Origin: Martinezella calliandrae
GTDB taxonomy: Bacteria; Pseudomonadota; Alphaproteobacteria; Rhizobiales; Rhizobiaceae
Direction of reading: 5' to 3'
Assembly: GCF_030272695.1 (NCBI RefSeq)
Contig: NZ_JARFYN010000058.1
Location: 1-41,097, forward strand
DNA length: 41,097 bases
Shown here: positions 1 through 7,323 of the stretch, one piece after another
How positions within the stretch are numbered: the stretch's first letter is position 1
How the letters are laid out: each line of letters opens with the position of its first letter
Translations under genes and position numbers: made by a program
Notes under the pieces: generated by a model
The model's input: the letters and a program-made list of their open reading frames with translations, nothing else
Told to the model about the DNA's origin: nothing
The model's database searches: none

Positions 1-46
1 CTCGGTCACGAACTTCAGGTGAAAATTTGTTGGTCGTCTTGCTCAT
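1..46 (-). CDS. IS3-family transposase OrfA, N-terminal 15 residues only
   Basis: Reading leftwards from the ATG at 46, the frame gives MSKTTNKFSPEVRDR and then leaves the window. This is the characteristic start of the small DNA-binding OrfA (HTH) protein of IS3-family elements, which binds the terminal repeats and is joined to OrfB by programmed frameshifting to make the active transposase. Only 15 residues are visible, so the subgroup and integrity cannot be judged. The start is supported by a purine-rich stretch just upstream and by the position about 50 bp inside the predicted IS end. Confidence 0.6.
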   Translation of the reverse strand, partial: MSKTTNKFSPEVRDR

Positions 47-99
47 ATCGGCTCCACTTTCTCACGAGTTGGAGCCTCCGGCAAACCCGACGCGGTTCA
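1..99 (-). mobile_element. End of an IS3-family insertion sequence (partial)
   Basis: The complement of 91-99 reads TGAACCGCG, a TG-start terminus as found in IS3-family elements. It is followed inward by a GC-rich stretch and then, at 46, by the start of an orfA reading frame pointing out of the window. The outer boundary is therefore placed at 99. The partner inverted repeat and the rest of the element lie to the left of the window. Confidence 0.6.
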
Positions 100-133
100 A
101 TCTCATATAAAGAGATGTTATTCGATTTCGCAT

Positions 134-167
134 CGTCCCGAAACTATTGCGTCGCAGTTTCGGGACG
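134..167. promoter_or_regulatory. 12-bp perfect inverted repeat, operator-like
   Basis: CGTCCCGAAACT (134-145) and its exact complement (156-167) flank a 10-nt AT/GC-mixed centre. The element lies just outside the IS3 end, with no intact gene immediately next to it. Its length and symmetry fit an operator for a dimeric (for example TetR-like) repressor or a transcript hairpin. It may be left over from a regulator gene cut away by the IS. Confidence 0.4.
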
Positions 168-254
168 GATCATTCACACCACCCCATTTCCCCCATTTCT
201 ACCTTGCCGAGCAGAAGGCCGATATTTGCGTAACTCTCTATTGGGAGCCTTTGG

Positions 255-368
255 ATGCGACCGCAGAGCAACGTGCCTGCCTCCTTTGCCCAGATGATTG
301 CGTCCATGACCGGCGGTTGGACCAGCACGTTCGACCAGTTAGACACCTTCCTCGGCGGTCCTGCCTAG
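255..368 (+). pseudogene. C-terminal remnant of an SRPBCC (AHSA1-like) protein
   Basis: A short plus-strand frame ends in MTGGWTSTFDQLDTFLG before the stop at 366-368. This looks like the last helix of SRPBCC/activator-of-Hsp90-ATPase-like proteins, where a G-W-x3-F/L-x2-L pattern is usual. An in-frame stop lies only about 20 bases before the ATG at 255, so nothing of the beta-sheet part of the fold is present. It sits between an IS end and another SRPBCC gene on the opposite strand, and is best read as debris from a deletion. The identification rests on a short match and is tentative. Confidence 0.4.
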
Positions 369-549
369 TCGCAACACTCGTCTGCAGGGTTGCAGAGATT
401 TGGCGCAATCGCGCTTTATCGATCTTTACAAGCTCGCGGTGTCGAGGTCGGCGGCGCGCACATCCGCATTGCCGGTTGGCCAAGAGGCGATCGCTGCCAT
501 GCGGACGGAACTGTCGGGCGCGATGCCAACCTTCGCAACGCCGAATGTC

Positions 550-1038
550 TCAGTGATCCAGCCAGGCCGCCAGTTTCTCCAGCGTCTGCAACCCGTATTC
601 CACCGCGCCGAAGCCGATGACCACCTGACGCCGCTCGCGGCTGGGGTGGAGTTGGCGCATGGTCAGCACCGTCTTGCCGTCGGCCTGCTCGTCGAAAGTC
701 ACCATCACGCGGAAACGGTTGGGATCGTCCGGGTCGGGCGAGCCATGGTCCATCACGATCCGTTCGTTCGGGACGATCTCCAGAAAGCGCATGAGGTTGG
801 GGAAGCGCTGCTCCTTGCCCTCGAACATTCCCACCATGTCGAAACGCCAGACCCCGCCCTCGCGGATATCGGCCTCGTGGCTCTCGACGCGGAGCCCGGT
901 CGGGCCGAACCACCCAGCGAGCGCCTCCGGCTTCGTCCAGGCGGCAAACACTTTGGCGCGCGGGTGGTTCAGCAGCTTGACCAGCACGATCTCGCGATCG
1001 AGCGACCAGCTCTCGATCGGGCTTGCCACGTCTTTCAT
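550..1038 (-). CDS. SRPBCC domain protein (AHSA1-like)
   Basis: A 162-residue protein of the START-like SRPBCC fold, which forms a deep hydrophobic cavity for small ligands. Family marks are the early V-F-A-A-W-T-x-P-E helix (about residues 29-37), the W-F-G-P strand, the E-x-V-P-N-E-R-I-V turn near 86-95, and the C-terminal amphipathic helix ending in L-A-A-W-L. The ATG overlaps the stop of the upstream ArsR gene, so the two are translationally coupled. ArsR-SRPBCC pairs of this kind are common in proteobacteria and the enzyme or ligand is generally unknown. Full length for the family. Confidence 0.85.
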   Translation of the reverse strand: MKDVASPIESWSLDREIVLVKLLNHPRAKVFAAWTKPEALAGWFGPTGLRVESHEADIREGGVWRFDMVGMFEGKEQRFPNLMRFLEIVPNERIVMDHGSPDPDDPNRFRVMVTFDEQADGKTVLTMRQLHPSRERRQVVIGFGAVEYGLQTLEKLAAWLDH

Positions 1039-1370
1039 TCGCTCTCTTTCGTCGTATCCAGATAGAATTCCAGCCGCTCCAGCCGCATGGCCCAGTTGCG
1101 GCGTTCCGATTCCATCCAGTTTGCCGCCTCATCGAAGCGCGCCTTCTCCAGTCGGCACCAGCGGCTGCGTCCGCGCTTCTCGCTGATGATGAGCCCGCAT
1201 TCTTCCAGCACCCTGAGATGCTGCGCGAAGGAGGGCAGCGTCATGTCGAACGGTTCGGCCAGCACGCTCACCGGCACCTCGCCCTCGGCCAGCCGCGACA
1301 CCACCGCGCGCCGCGTCGGATCGCTGAGCGCGTGGAAGGCAAGGTCAAGCGGGGTCGAATGGTAAGGCAT
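1035..1370 (-). CDS. ArsR-family winged-helix transcriptional regulator
   Basis: 111 residues. The A-L-S-D-P-T-R-R motif (about 14-21) and the recognition segment around S-F-A-Q-H-L-R-V-L followed by G-L-I are typical of ArsR repressors. No CxC metal-sensing motif is visible near the recognition helix, so it is probably one of the non-metal members that accompany SRPBCC genes. It overlaps the following SRPBCC gene by 4 bases and is transcribed away from the dihydrofolate reductase-like gene. The shared intergenic region contains a pair of 18-bp direct repeats that could be its operator. Confidence 0.88.
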   Translation of the reverse strand: MPYHSTPLDLAFHALSDPTRRAVVSRLAEGEVPVSVLAEPFDMTLPSFAQHLRVLEECGLIISEKRGRSRWCRLEKARFDEAANWMESERRNWAMRLERLEFYLDTTKESE

Positions 1371-1410
1371 GTGTATGTGTAAGATGACCGGTGCGATCGG
1401 TCAACGATAA

Positions 1411-1462
1411 AAAGGTACTTGCCTTAGTGTTTACGTTTCGACATAAAGGTACTTGCCTTAGT
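1411..1462. repeat. Two 18-bp direct repeats in a divergent promoter region
   Basis: AAAGGTACTTGCCTTAGT occurs at 1411-1428 and again, identical, at 1445-1462, a period of 34 bp (about three helical turns). Each copy contains a partial dyad (AAGG-N6-CCTT). They lie between the divergent ArsR (start 1370) and dihydrofolate reductase-like (start 1504) genes, where tandem binding sites for the regulator would control both promoters. Confidence 0.6.
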
Positions 1463-1503
1463 ATCGAGCCCGCGCCGGGCAACCACAAGCAAGGAGGCCC
1501 CCC

Positions 1504-2145
1504 ATGGCAGTTCGTGTCGATCTCAACATCTCACTCGACGGTTTCGCGACCACGACGGACCAGACACCCGAGCAGCCGATGGGCGAGGACTGGATGCGCC
1601 TCGTCGGCGCCTATATCGCGACACGGACGTTCCGCGAGCGCGTGTTCAAGGACACCAGCGGGGCGGGCACGACCGGCATCGACGACAAATATGCCAGCGC
1701 GTATTTCGACAATATCGGCGCCGAGATCATGGGCGCCGGCATGTTCGGGCTGCACAATTTCCCCGACGATCCAAACTGGCAGGGCTGGTGGGGCGACGAG
1801 CCGCCATTCCACTGCCCGGTCTTCGTGCTCACCCACAGGAAACGGGCTTTGATCGAAATGGCCGGCTGCACGACGTTCCATTTCATCGAAACCACGCCGG
1901 CCGAGGCACTGAAGCAAGCAGTCGCCGTCGCGGGCGGCAAGGATGTACGCATCGGCGGCGGGGCCAGCACCGTGCGTGAGTTTCTCAAGGCAGGTCTCGT
2001 CGATCGCCTCCACGTCGCCATCGTGCCAATCCTGCTCGGGCGTGGCATCCGCCTGTGGGACGATCTGCGCGGGCTGGAAGCCGGCTACTCGGTAGCATCG
2101 GAAACGGCCGAGAGCGGCGTCATCCACCTCACGTTCCGGCGATGA
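1504..2145 (+). CDS. Dihydrofolate reductase family protein (RibD C-terminal-like)
   Basis: 213 residues with the bacterial RibD-C/DHFR-like reductase fold: an N-terminal V-D-L-N-I-S-L-D-G-F strand-loop, a central segment with V-F-V-L-T-H (about 105-110), the nucleotide-binding G-G-G-A-S-T-V-R-E-F-L (about 151-161), and the C-terminal V-P-I-L-L-G-x-G-I-R-L-W. Such proteins bind NADPH and reduce unidentified substrates. They are not the folate enzyme of the cell. A strong AAGGAGG lies 7-13 bases before the ATG. It is divergent from the ArsR-SRPBCC pair and probably regulated by it. Confidence 0.85.
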   Translation: MAVRVDLNISLDGFATTTDQTPEQPMGEDWMRLVGAYIATRTFRERVFKDTSGAGTTGIDDKYASAYFDNIGAEIMGAGMFGLHNFPDDPNWQGWWGDEPPFHCPVFVLTHRKRALIEMAGCTTFHFIETTPAEALKQAVAVAGGKDVRIGGGASTVREFLKAGLVDRLHVAIVPILLGRGIRLWDDLRGLEAGYSVASETAESGVIHLTFRR

Positions 2146-2211
2146 TCTGTCGTCACACGATCCTTAGCCGCGTTGGTCAACCTCGGTTGCGGCGTGGTCT
2201 GGATGGGCAAC

Positions 2212-2688
2212 CTATTCCACAAACCGAGCGAGGTTTTCGAGCGTCGAACGAAGCCCGATATCGTGGTCCTTCTTGCTAATACCAATCGGCACGTTGTCGG
2301 CGACGATCGAGACATCCGTGCCGCCCGGCGCCGATGAAAGGCCCCACGTCATCCGCATCTCGCCCGCCAACGCCGGATCGTCAGATTGGAATGTAACGAG
2401 CTGGACCACGCGCTCATTCGGAACAAACTCCGCAAATCGGCCCTCGACGACATCGGTATCGTCTGACGTCTTACCCGCGCTCGGGTGATCGCCGCTATAG
2501 GTCAGCGCCATCCGGTATTTTCCGTCCGGTCGCGCATCGAATTCGTAAATCACGCCGGTCATGCCTTTGGGCGGGAGCCATTGCAGCCATGCCTCGGGAT
2601 CGACGAATGCGCGATAGATCACGTCCGCAGGCGCGGCGATGAATCGGCTCGCCGAGTCGGTTCTTCGATGCTGAAGATTTGCCGTCAT
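2212..2688 (-). CDS. SRPBCC family protein
   Basis: 158 residues of the same START-like fold as the protein at 550-1038, but clearly a different paralogue. Visible marks are A-P-A-D-V-I-Y-R-A-F near residue 18-27, W-L-P-P-K-G-M, a V-P-N-E-R-V-V turn near 90, and a C-terminal L-x2-L-A-R-F helix. It stands alone on the minus strand, convergent with the dihydrofolate reductase-like gene 66 bases away. Ligand unknown. Confidence 0.82.
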   Translation of the reverse strand: MTANLQHRRTDSASRFIAAPADVIYRAFVDPEAWLQWLPPKGMTGVIYEFDARPDGKYRMALTYSGDHPSAGKTSDDTDVVEGRFAEFVPNERVVQLVTFQSDDPALAGEMRMTWGLSSAPGGTDVSIVADNVPIGISKKDHDIGLRSTLENLARFVE

Positions 2689-2831
2689 CGATCATTCTCC
2701 CCGCACTGTCCAAAGTCTCGCACCGCCGTTCTCCTGTATTTGCACGCTACACTACTACGCCGGTAAATCCTTGTTGAATCGGCCCAAAATCAGGCCCTTT
2801 TAATCATCCCCGTCAGGGGAAGGTTTGTCTC

Positions 2832-2852
2832 AACCCCGTTTGAATCGGGGTT
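2832..2852. repeat. Short hairpin before the trbB remnant
   Basis: AACCCCG (2832-2838) and CGGGGTT (2846-2852) pair around a 7-nt loop. A weaker CCCCG/GGGG hairpin lies just before it (2807-2818). Together they mark the junction between the SRPBCC gene region and the conjugation-gene remnant. No poly-T follows, so this is not a clear terminator. Confidence 0.3.
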
Positions 2853-2854
2853 AC

Positions 2855-3120
2855 ATGGCGGCGTCCGCGCTCGCGCGCTACCTCGACGACGCCGGCATCG
2901 TCGAGGTGATGCTCAATCCCGAGGGCGGCTCTGGATCGACCGCCTTTCGGAAGGCCTGTCCGAAACGGGGGAGCGGTTCGAGGGGCTTTTGCCTCCCGTC
3001 GTCGCCGCGCCGACCTTTGCGATCCGCAAGCCCGCCGTCGCGGTGTTCGCGCTCGACTGTTATGTCACCGCCGGCATCATGTCGGCCGAGCAGGCCGAGG
3101 CCGCATGGTGCGGTCTCGGG
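2855..3120 (+). pseudogene. trbB: trbB remnant (conjugative transfer ATPase), frameshifted and internally deleted
   Basis: The first frame reads the TrbB-like N-terminus with Y-L-D-D-A-G-I-V-E-V-M-L-N-P. One base appears to be missing at about 2928, and the next frame continues with L-W-I-D-R-L-S-E-G-L-S-E-T-G-E-R-F-E-G-L and then P-P-V-V-A-A-P and F-A-I-R-K-P. In intact TrbB the W-I-D-R-L-S-E-G-L segment and the G-E-R-F-E-G-L-L-P-P segment are separated by several dozen residues. Here they are fused, as if a deletion occurred between two similar short stretches. The Walker A region and the whole ATPase core are gone. TrbB powers the mating-pair-formation channel of Trb systems, so this fragment is a relic of a conjugative element. 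Confidence 0.75.
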
Positions 3121-3141
3121 AACGGAAAACGGAGACTAACA

Positions 3142-3468
3142 ATGGCGACCATCGGCACCTTCAAGAAGACCGGCAACAACGAGTTCACCGGCGAAATCGT
3201 CACCCTCAGCGTCCAGGCCAAGAACGTCCGCATCGTCCCTGACCAGCGCGCCACCGGCGAAAACGCCCCCAGCCACCGCGTCCTGGTCGGTCGCGCCGAG
3301 ATCGGCGCCGCCTGGTCAAAGCGCTCCAACGAGGGCCGCGACTATCTGGGCCTCAAGCTCGACGATCCGAGCTTCAACGCTCCGATCTACGCCAATCTCT
3401 TCGACGACGAGGAAGGCGACACCTTCTCGCTCATCTGGTCCCGCCCGAACGGCCGGCGCAGCGACTGA
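3142..3468 (+). CDS. DUF736 family protein
   Basis: 108 residues. It starts MATIGTFKK and contains the family pattern of a basic, beta-rich small protein, with F-T-G-E-I-V-T-L-S and G-A-A-W-S-K-R-S-N-E-G-R-D-Y-L-G-L-K-L-D-D-P-S-F. The acidic-aromatic tail ends near L-I-W-S-R-P. The ATG at 3142 is chosen because homologues start there and GGAGA precedes it. The longer frame to the left only reads through the trbB remnant. DUF736 genes are passengers of alphaproteobacterial integrative and conjugative elements and plasmids. Their biochemical role is not known. It is intact, in contrast to its trbB neighbour. Confidence 0.85.
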   Translation: MATIGTFKKTGNNEFTGEIVTLSVQAKNVRIVPDQRATGENAPSHRVLVGRAEIGAAWSKRSNEGRDYLGLKLDDPSFNAPIYANLFDDEEGDTFSLIWSRPNGRRSD

Positions 3469-3477
3469 GCCCCACGC

Positions 3478-3507
3478 AAGGCCCCGGCCGGATCGGTCGG
3501 GGCCTTT
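3478..3507 (+). terminator. Rho-independent terminator after the DUF736 gene
   Basis: AAGGCCCCG (3478-3486) pairs perfectly with CGGGGCCTT (3498-3506) around an 11-nt loop, 9 bases after the stop codon. A short T stretch follows. It is the cleanest terminator in the window. Confidence 0.75.
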
Positions 3508-3591
3508 GCCGCGCGGGAACTTCCGCCTGCAAAAGCCGGACACGAGCAAAGCGAAGTCGCTCTCCAGACCCTCCAGCATAACGCTTCGGCT

Positions 3592-4464
3592 TTACGAGAT
3601 CACCCCAAGGGCATCCCTGGTTATGCCCCATAAGGCCCGCCGTGCATCTGGATCATCGCCGGGCGGGACGGGCTTTAGGGGCCTTGCGCCCTTCACCGAG
3701 AAATATCCGCCAGTGGCGATCCCAAATTCAGCATCCATGGCGAGGCGGACGATGATGTCCGCGCCCCGGCGGGGATCGCCAATCTTAAGTCTCATCAGGA
3801 CGCGCTCAAGCATTGGCGCGAAGCTCAGCTCTCGTCCCAGCCCGGTGACGTTGAAGCCTGGGTCGAGGCAGTTGACGGCTACGCCCGTTCCCTCCAACTG
3901 CCGTGCAAGTTCGAGGGAGAACATGATGTCCAGCAGCTTCGTGCGTCCGTAGATCCGCGAGGAACCGAGACCGGAAAAACCCGTCGGCGCGAACATATCG
4001 CGCGTCAGCTTGATCTTTCCGTGACGGCGGGACGCTTCCGATGCTGTGGTCACAATGCGCGAGGGCGCCGACCGGACCAGCGTCTCGCGCAGGACGTTCG
4101 TCAGCAACCAGGGCGAGAGGTAATTGACCGCCATCATCTCGTCATGGCCGTCGACCGTGCTGCGCGGCGCAAAGGCGTGAATGCCCGCATTGTTGATCAG
4201 CACATCGATCCGGTCGTAACGCGCGGCGATCGCCCGGCCGACGGCGCTCACTGTTTCCAGGCGTGTCAGGTCAGCAAAATGAATATCGATCTGCGCCCGC
4301 GGCGCGATGGTCCTGATTGCATTCCGCGTCGTTTCGGCGTTGGTCTCGGAGCGGGCGATCAGCACCAGATGTGCGCCTCGCTTGGCCAGCTCGATCGCCG
4401 CCAGCCGTCCGATCCCGCTCGTGGCGCCGGTCATGACGATGACGGGGGCAGGAATCTCGGACAT
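3592..4464 (-). CDS. Short-chain dehydrogenase/reductase
   Basis: 290 residues from the ATG at 4464, which is preceded by a GAGGTG ribosome-binding site. A GTG two codons earlier is possible but would lie in that site. NAD(P)-binding T-G-A-T-S-G-I-G sits at about 12-19, N-N-A-G near 90, and the catalytic Ser (T-T-A-S) and Tyr/Lys as Y-G-R-T-K follow in the usual spacing. The long insertion between Ser and Tyr and the extended C-terminus (about 290 residues against about 250) match the retinol-dehydrogenase/WW-oxidoreductase-like branch. Substrate unknown. It is divergent from a MarR gene with an operator-like site between them, so MarR control is likely. Confidence 0.88.
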   Translation of the reverse strand: MSEIPAPVIVMTGATSGIGRLAAIELAKRGAHLVLIARSETNAETTRNAIRTIAPRAQIDIHFADLTRLETVSAVGRAIAARYDRIDVLINNAGIHAFAPRSTVDGHDEMMAVNYLSPWLLTNVLRETLVRSAPSRIVTTASEASRRHGKIKLTRDMFAPTGFSGLGSSRIYGRTKLLDIMFSLELARQLEGTGVAVNCLDPGFNVTGLGRELSFAPMLERVLMRLKIGDPRRGADIIVRLAMDAEFGIATGGYFSVKGARPLKPVPPGDDPDARRALWGITRDALGVIS

Positions 4465-4482
4465 GGACACCTCACGAAAGTA

Positions 4483-4505
4483 ATGGATATATGTCCATCA
4501 TATCC
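4483..4505. promoter_or_regulatory. Palindromic operator between divergent SDR and MarR genes
   Basis: ATGGATATATGTCCAT (4483-4498) is a near-perfect dyad, and GGATAT (4485-4490) also pairs with ATATCC (4500-4505). AT-rich interrupted palindromes of 16-20 bp in a divergent promoter are the usual binding sites of MarR repressors. The site lies between the start codons at 4464 and 4538. Confidence 0.55.
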
Positions 4506-4537
4506 GCAATGCCAAGAAATGAAAGGAGCCCAGCTGC

Positions 4538-5059
4538 ATGGCCTCCCTCACCGATGACGAAACAAATGAGACGTCCCCGCTCTGGCTATCGCTTGGCGAA
4601 CAGCTCAACGCACTGCTGAGCGCGTCCCGTGCAGTCACGACTGAAATGGCCGCCAGCTTCGGCGCCGATCTCCAGCCGTCGGCCTACCACATTGTCCAGT
4701 GGCTTCACGCGTTCGGGCCGGCACAGGCGAGCCATGTCGCAGACGGTTTGGCCATGGACCGGAGCGCGACCAGCCGCCTCGTGCGGCAACTCAAGCAAGC
4801 CGGGATCGTCGAATCTCGGTCCGATCCGACCGACAGGCGTGCTGTGATATTGTCCCTCACGGACGAGGGCGCGGCCAAGATGCGCGCCGCGATCAACTAT
4901 AAGAGTGAGGCTTTTCGCCGGCGTCTCGACGGCTGGAGTGACGCTGATCTGCGCCTCTTTACGGCGCTCCTTCGCCGCTTCAACACGGGCGCGCGGTCGA
5001 CTAGCGCAACGCATGTGCCGCGGGCAGCAGGCGACCGAATCAGTCGCTCCCTACGATAG
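4538..5059 (+). CDS. MarR-family transcriptional regulator
   Basis: 173 residues with the MarR winged helix: the recognition helix is in M-D-R-S-A-T-S-R-L-V-R-Q-L (about 72-84), followed by G-I-V and the wing S-D-P-T-D-R-R-A-V-I-L-S-L-T-D-E-G (about 94-110), the most conserved segment of the family. N- and C-terminal helices provide dimerisation. AAGGAG lies about 10 bases before the ATG. The C-terminus has about 20 residues beyond the usual family length and ends in a basic tail. It is divergent from the SDR gene, which it probably represses until a phenolic or other lipophilic ligand binds. Confidence 0.9.
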   Translation: MASLTDDETNETSPLWLSLGEQLNALLSASRAVTTEMAASFGADLQPSAYHIVQWLHAFGPAQASHVADGLAMDRSATSRLVRQLKQAGIVESRSDPTDRRAVILSLTDEGAAKMRAAINYKSEAFRRRLDGWSDADLRLFTALLRRFNTGARSTSATHVPRAAGDRISRSLR

Positions 5060-5109
5060 GCGGCTGGTGACCAACAAGCGCCTGTTTTTGCTCGCGCGGA
5101 TCGCCAAGA

Positions 5110-5126
5110 ACGACTATTATAGTCGT
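5110..5126. promoter_or_regulatory. 17-bp perfect palindrome upstream of the XRE gene
   Basis: ACGACTAT (5110-5117) and ATAGTCGT (5119-5126) are exact complements around a single T. The element lies about 45 bases upstream of the XRE-type regulator gene, in the position expected for its promoter. It is probably an autoregulatory operator. Confidence 0.5.
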
Positions 5127-5158
5127 AGTTCTGGCAAGTGCGTTCGCGTCGGTGGGAG

Positions 5159-5176
5159 GTGATCATGCATGATCAC
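5159..5176. promoter_or_regulatory. 18-bp perfect palindrome spanning the XRE ribosome-binding site and start codon
   Basis: GTGATCATGCATGATCAC (5159-5176) is fully self-complementary. It covers the last bases of the GGAGGT ribosome-binding site (5155-5160) and the start codon at 5169. It could be a DNA operator or, in the mRNA, a hairpin hiding the start. A second ATG at 5165 is out of frame and soon hits a stop. Confidence 0.5.
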
Positions 5177-5423
5177 TGCCCGCCAATCACGGGCCGCACT
5201 CGCGCTGCTGGGGTGGACACAGGAGACGCTCGCTGACAAGGCCCGCACATCGCTGACCGCGCTCAAGCGCCTTGAATCCGAGAGCGGATTAGAGGTGTAC
5301 GAATCGACGCGCGATCAGGTTCGTAGGGCGTTCGAGGCGGCCGGTATCGTCCTGCTTTCCACCGACAAGGGCGAAGGGGTACTGCTGCTCCATGATCGGC
5401 TTGACCGTCAGGGGCGCCGCTGA
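5169..5423 (+). CDS. Small XRE/HTH transcriptional regulator
   Basis: 84 residues. The helix-turn-helix occupies roughly residues 5-60: R-Q-S-R-A-A-L-A-L-L-G-W-T-Q-E-T-L-A, then S-L-T-A-L-K-R-L-E recognition helix, then a helix with V-R-R-A-F-E-A-A-G-I, which is the usual Xre/Cro ending. These single-domain regulators are common next to DUF2285 genes in alphaproteobacterial mobile elements. ATG at 5169 is preferred over 5165 because the latter frame is short. Two perfect palindromes lie at and before the start. Confidence 0.82.
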   Translation: MITARQSRAALALLGWTQETLADKARTSLTALKRLESESGLEVYESTRDQVRRAFEAAGIVLLSTDKGEGVLLLHDRLDRQGRR

Positions 5424-5522
5424 ACTCCTTCGGTCGGACTGCGAATACTGCCTGTCCCCTTTGTTATACTGGCGACCGATGGGAGTGTTAACGAACACTG
5501 GTCGAGCGAATATAGTCGCCTG

Positions 5523-5787
5523 ATGGGACACGCGATGCCGCAATTTCTGGACGAGCCACCGATCAGCCAAACCCTTCCGACCTACGATCGCGAGCATATG
5601 GCGCTCTACCTGCGTCTCCTCGATTCGGCGCGCGATGGCGCCGACTGGCAGGAGGCCGTTCAGCTTCTCTTCGGTCTCGACCCGACGCGCGAGCCGCAGC
5701 GTTGCCGTCGGGTCCATGACACGCATCTCGCGCGCGCAGTGGATGACCGAACACGGCTATCGCGAGATCATCCGCACGGCGCAGTGA
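5523..5787 (+). pseudogene. DUF2285-type small protein, frameshifted near its C-terminus
   Basis: The frame begins MGHAMPQFLDEPP and continues with Y-L-R-L-L-D-S-A-R-D-G-A-D-W-Q-E-A-V-Q and L-D-P-x-R-E-P-x-R-C-R-R, typical of the short DUF2285 proteins of integrative elements, which usually end in H-L-A-R-A-x-W-M-T-E-H-G-Y-R. Here the frame shifts in a GC repeat at about 5737. The expected end, Q-W-M-T-E-H-G-Y-R-E-I-I-R, is found in the +1 frame and stops at 5785-5787. One missing base explains it. The main frame otherwise runs on into unrelated sequence. Either an inactivated gene or a sequencing error in the repeat. Confidence 0.6.
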
Positions 5788-5859
5788 TCGCGGCGATGCC
5801 GTTTCGGCACCGCCCTCCGCCATCTTCGGCGAACGGTTCTTCAACTGATGAAACCGGCC

Positions 5860-7070
5860 CACCGCACAGAATTCCTGACACTCCCGAAAGATCGCAAAAT
5901 TAGCCTTCCCGGTCGGCGTGTTCCATACCCGCATCGCCGCAGAATTCGGCAACTGAAAGCCGCCGGGCTTCCTGATACGATCGTTGTAGCCCTCGAAATC
6001 AGGAAAAACCGCTTCGATTCTGTCGCGGATCAGGTCGTAATTGCCCGCCAGCGAGTCCCAATCGACCACGGACCTTGCCGCGAGCGTCGCCTTCGCGATA
6101 CCGGCGAGTATCCACCGCTCCGATCGCACCTGATCGCTTGGCGGCTTAAGAAAACCTCGCGATGCGTGGACCATCGACATGGAGTCTTCCACGGTGATCG
6201 CTTGCCTACCTGTCGCCTGGATATCTTCGTCCGTGCGACCGAGCACCGGCAGCAAATAGTTCACCTTGGCCGTCAACAGATGTGTCCGATTCAGCTTGGT
6301 TGCGAGGCGGACCGCGAGATCGAGCTTACGGAAGCCATTGAAGCACGCCTGAGGGTCGGACGCCGCCATGGCAAGGTTGCCTCCAAGGTACACCACGGCT
6401 TTAGCGTTGCCATCACGCATTGCCGCGATGCTCTCGACGACGGAATGCCCGTGATCGCGAGGCGGCTCGAAGCCGAAGACATCGCGCAGCGTGTCGAGCA
6501 GCGCAGTCGGCGGGCGCTCTGAGATGCCGACGGTGCGGTCACCCTGCACATTCGAATGGCCACGAAGGGGGCAGACGCCGGCGCCGGGCTTTCCGATATT
6601 GCCCTTGAGAAGGAGCAGGTTTGTTATCTGCTGAACGTTGGCCGTGCCGGTGACGTGCTGGGTAATGCCCATGCCGAGCTGACGATGGTTGCCGACGATG
6701 CCGCATAAGCGGTCGCGATTTGCTCCAGGTCCTCCCGACGCAGGCCGCTTGCGCGTTCGATAGCGCCCCACTCTGCCTTCGAGGTCGTGGACAAGCGCAT
6801 CGAAACCTGCGGTGTGGCGGCGATGAAAGAATGAACCAATACGGGCGCCAGATCGGCGGCCTTGGCCGCCTTGTCCATGGAAACCAGCGCCTTGCAAATT
6901 CCCTTGAGCGCAGCGGCGTCACCGCCGACCTTGACCTGGAAATATCTGCTCGCGATCGGCGTCGAAGACAACGTCGCCATCTCGATCGGCGCTTGCGGTG
7001 CCTCGAAACGTTCGAGCGCCCGCTCCCTCAGCGGATTGATGGCTATGATCCTGGCGCCACGCCTCGACGG
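5860..7070 (-). pseudogene. Remnant of an FdhF/YdeP-type molybdopterin oxidoreductase
   Basis: On the minus strand three reading frames must be joined to follow a formate-dehydrogenase-like (FdhF/YdeP family) protein. The segments are G-A-R-I-I-A-I-N-P-L-R-E near 7050, H-T-A-G-F-D-A-L-V near 6820, then A-I-E-R-A-S-G-L, then G-M-G-I-T-Q-H-V-T-G-T-A-N-V-Q-Q and C-P-L-R-G-H-S-N-V-Q-G-D-R-T-V-G-I. It ends at T-P-T-G-K-A-N-F-A near 5890. At least three frameshifts lie at about 6820, 6780 and 6670. The N-terminal third and the C-terminal molybdopterin-dinucleotide-binding domain are both missing. The left end meets the DUF2285 gene, suggesting a deletion junction. Intact members are cytoplasmic bis-MGD enzymes of uncertain substrate. 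Confidence 0.8.
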
Positions 7071-7323
7071 TGACGCCAGTCGCCGATAAAAGCGCCCCAT
7101 TCGCGAAGAGCAATAAGCAGCTCATGTTGTTTGACTGGCGCGATCGTCGGGAGGTGCCGCCCCACCGATCATGGCCGGCTGGCCCAGACGGCGGAGTAGC
7201 CGGCTTTCGAGCGCGCTGTCGGACTATTCTCCAAAACCTGCGCCCTTCCATCAAGATCAGGTATGGCGATCCGCCTTATATGCTGTGCAACCCTATTGGA
7301 GCGAGCGGGAGGTCGATAGAACT

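Noticed and set aside
400..1065. 221-codon plus-strand open frame
   Set aside because: It lies antisense to the SRPBCC gene, whose minus-strand frame has clear family motifs. GC-rich DNA often gives such shadow frames.
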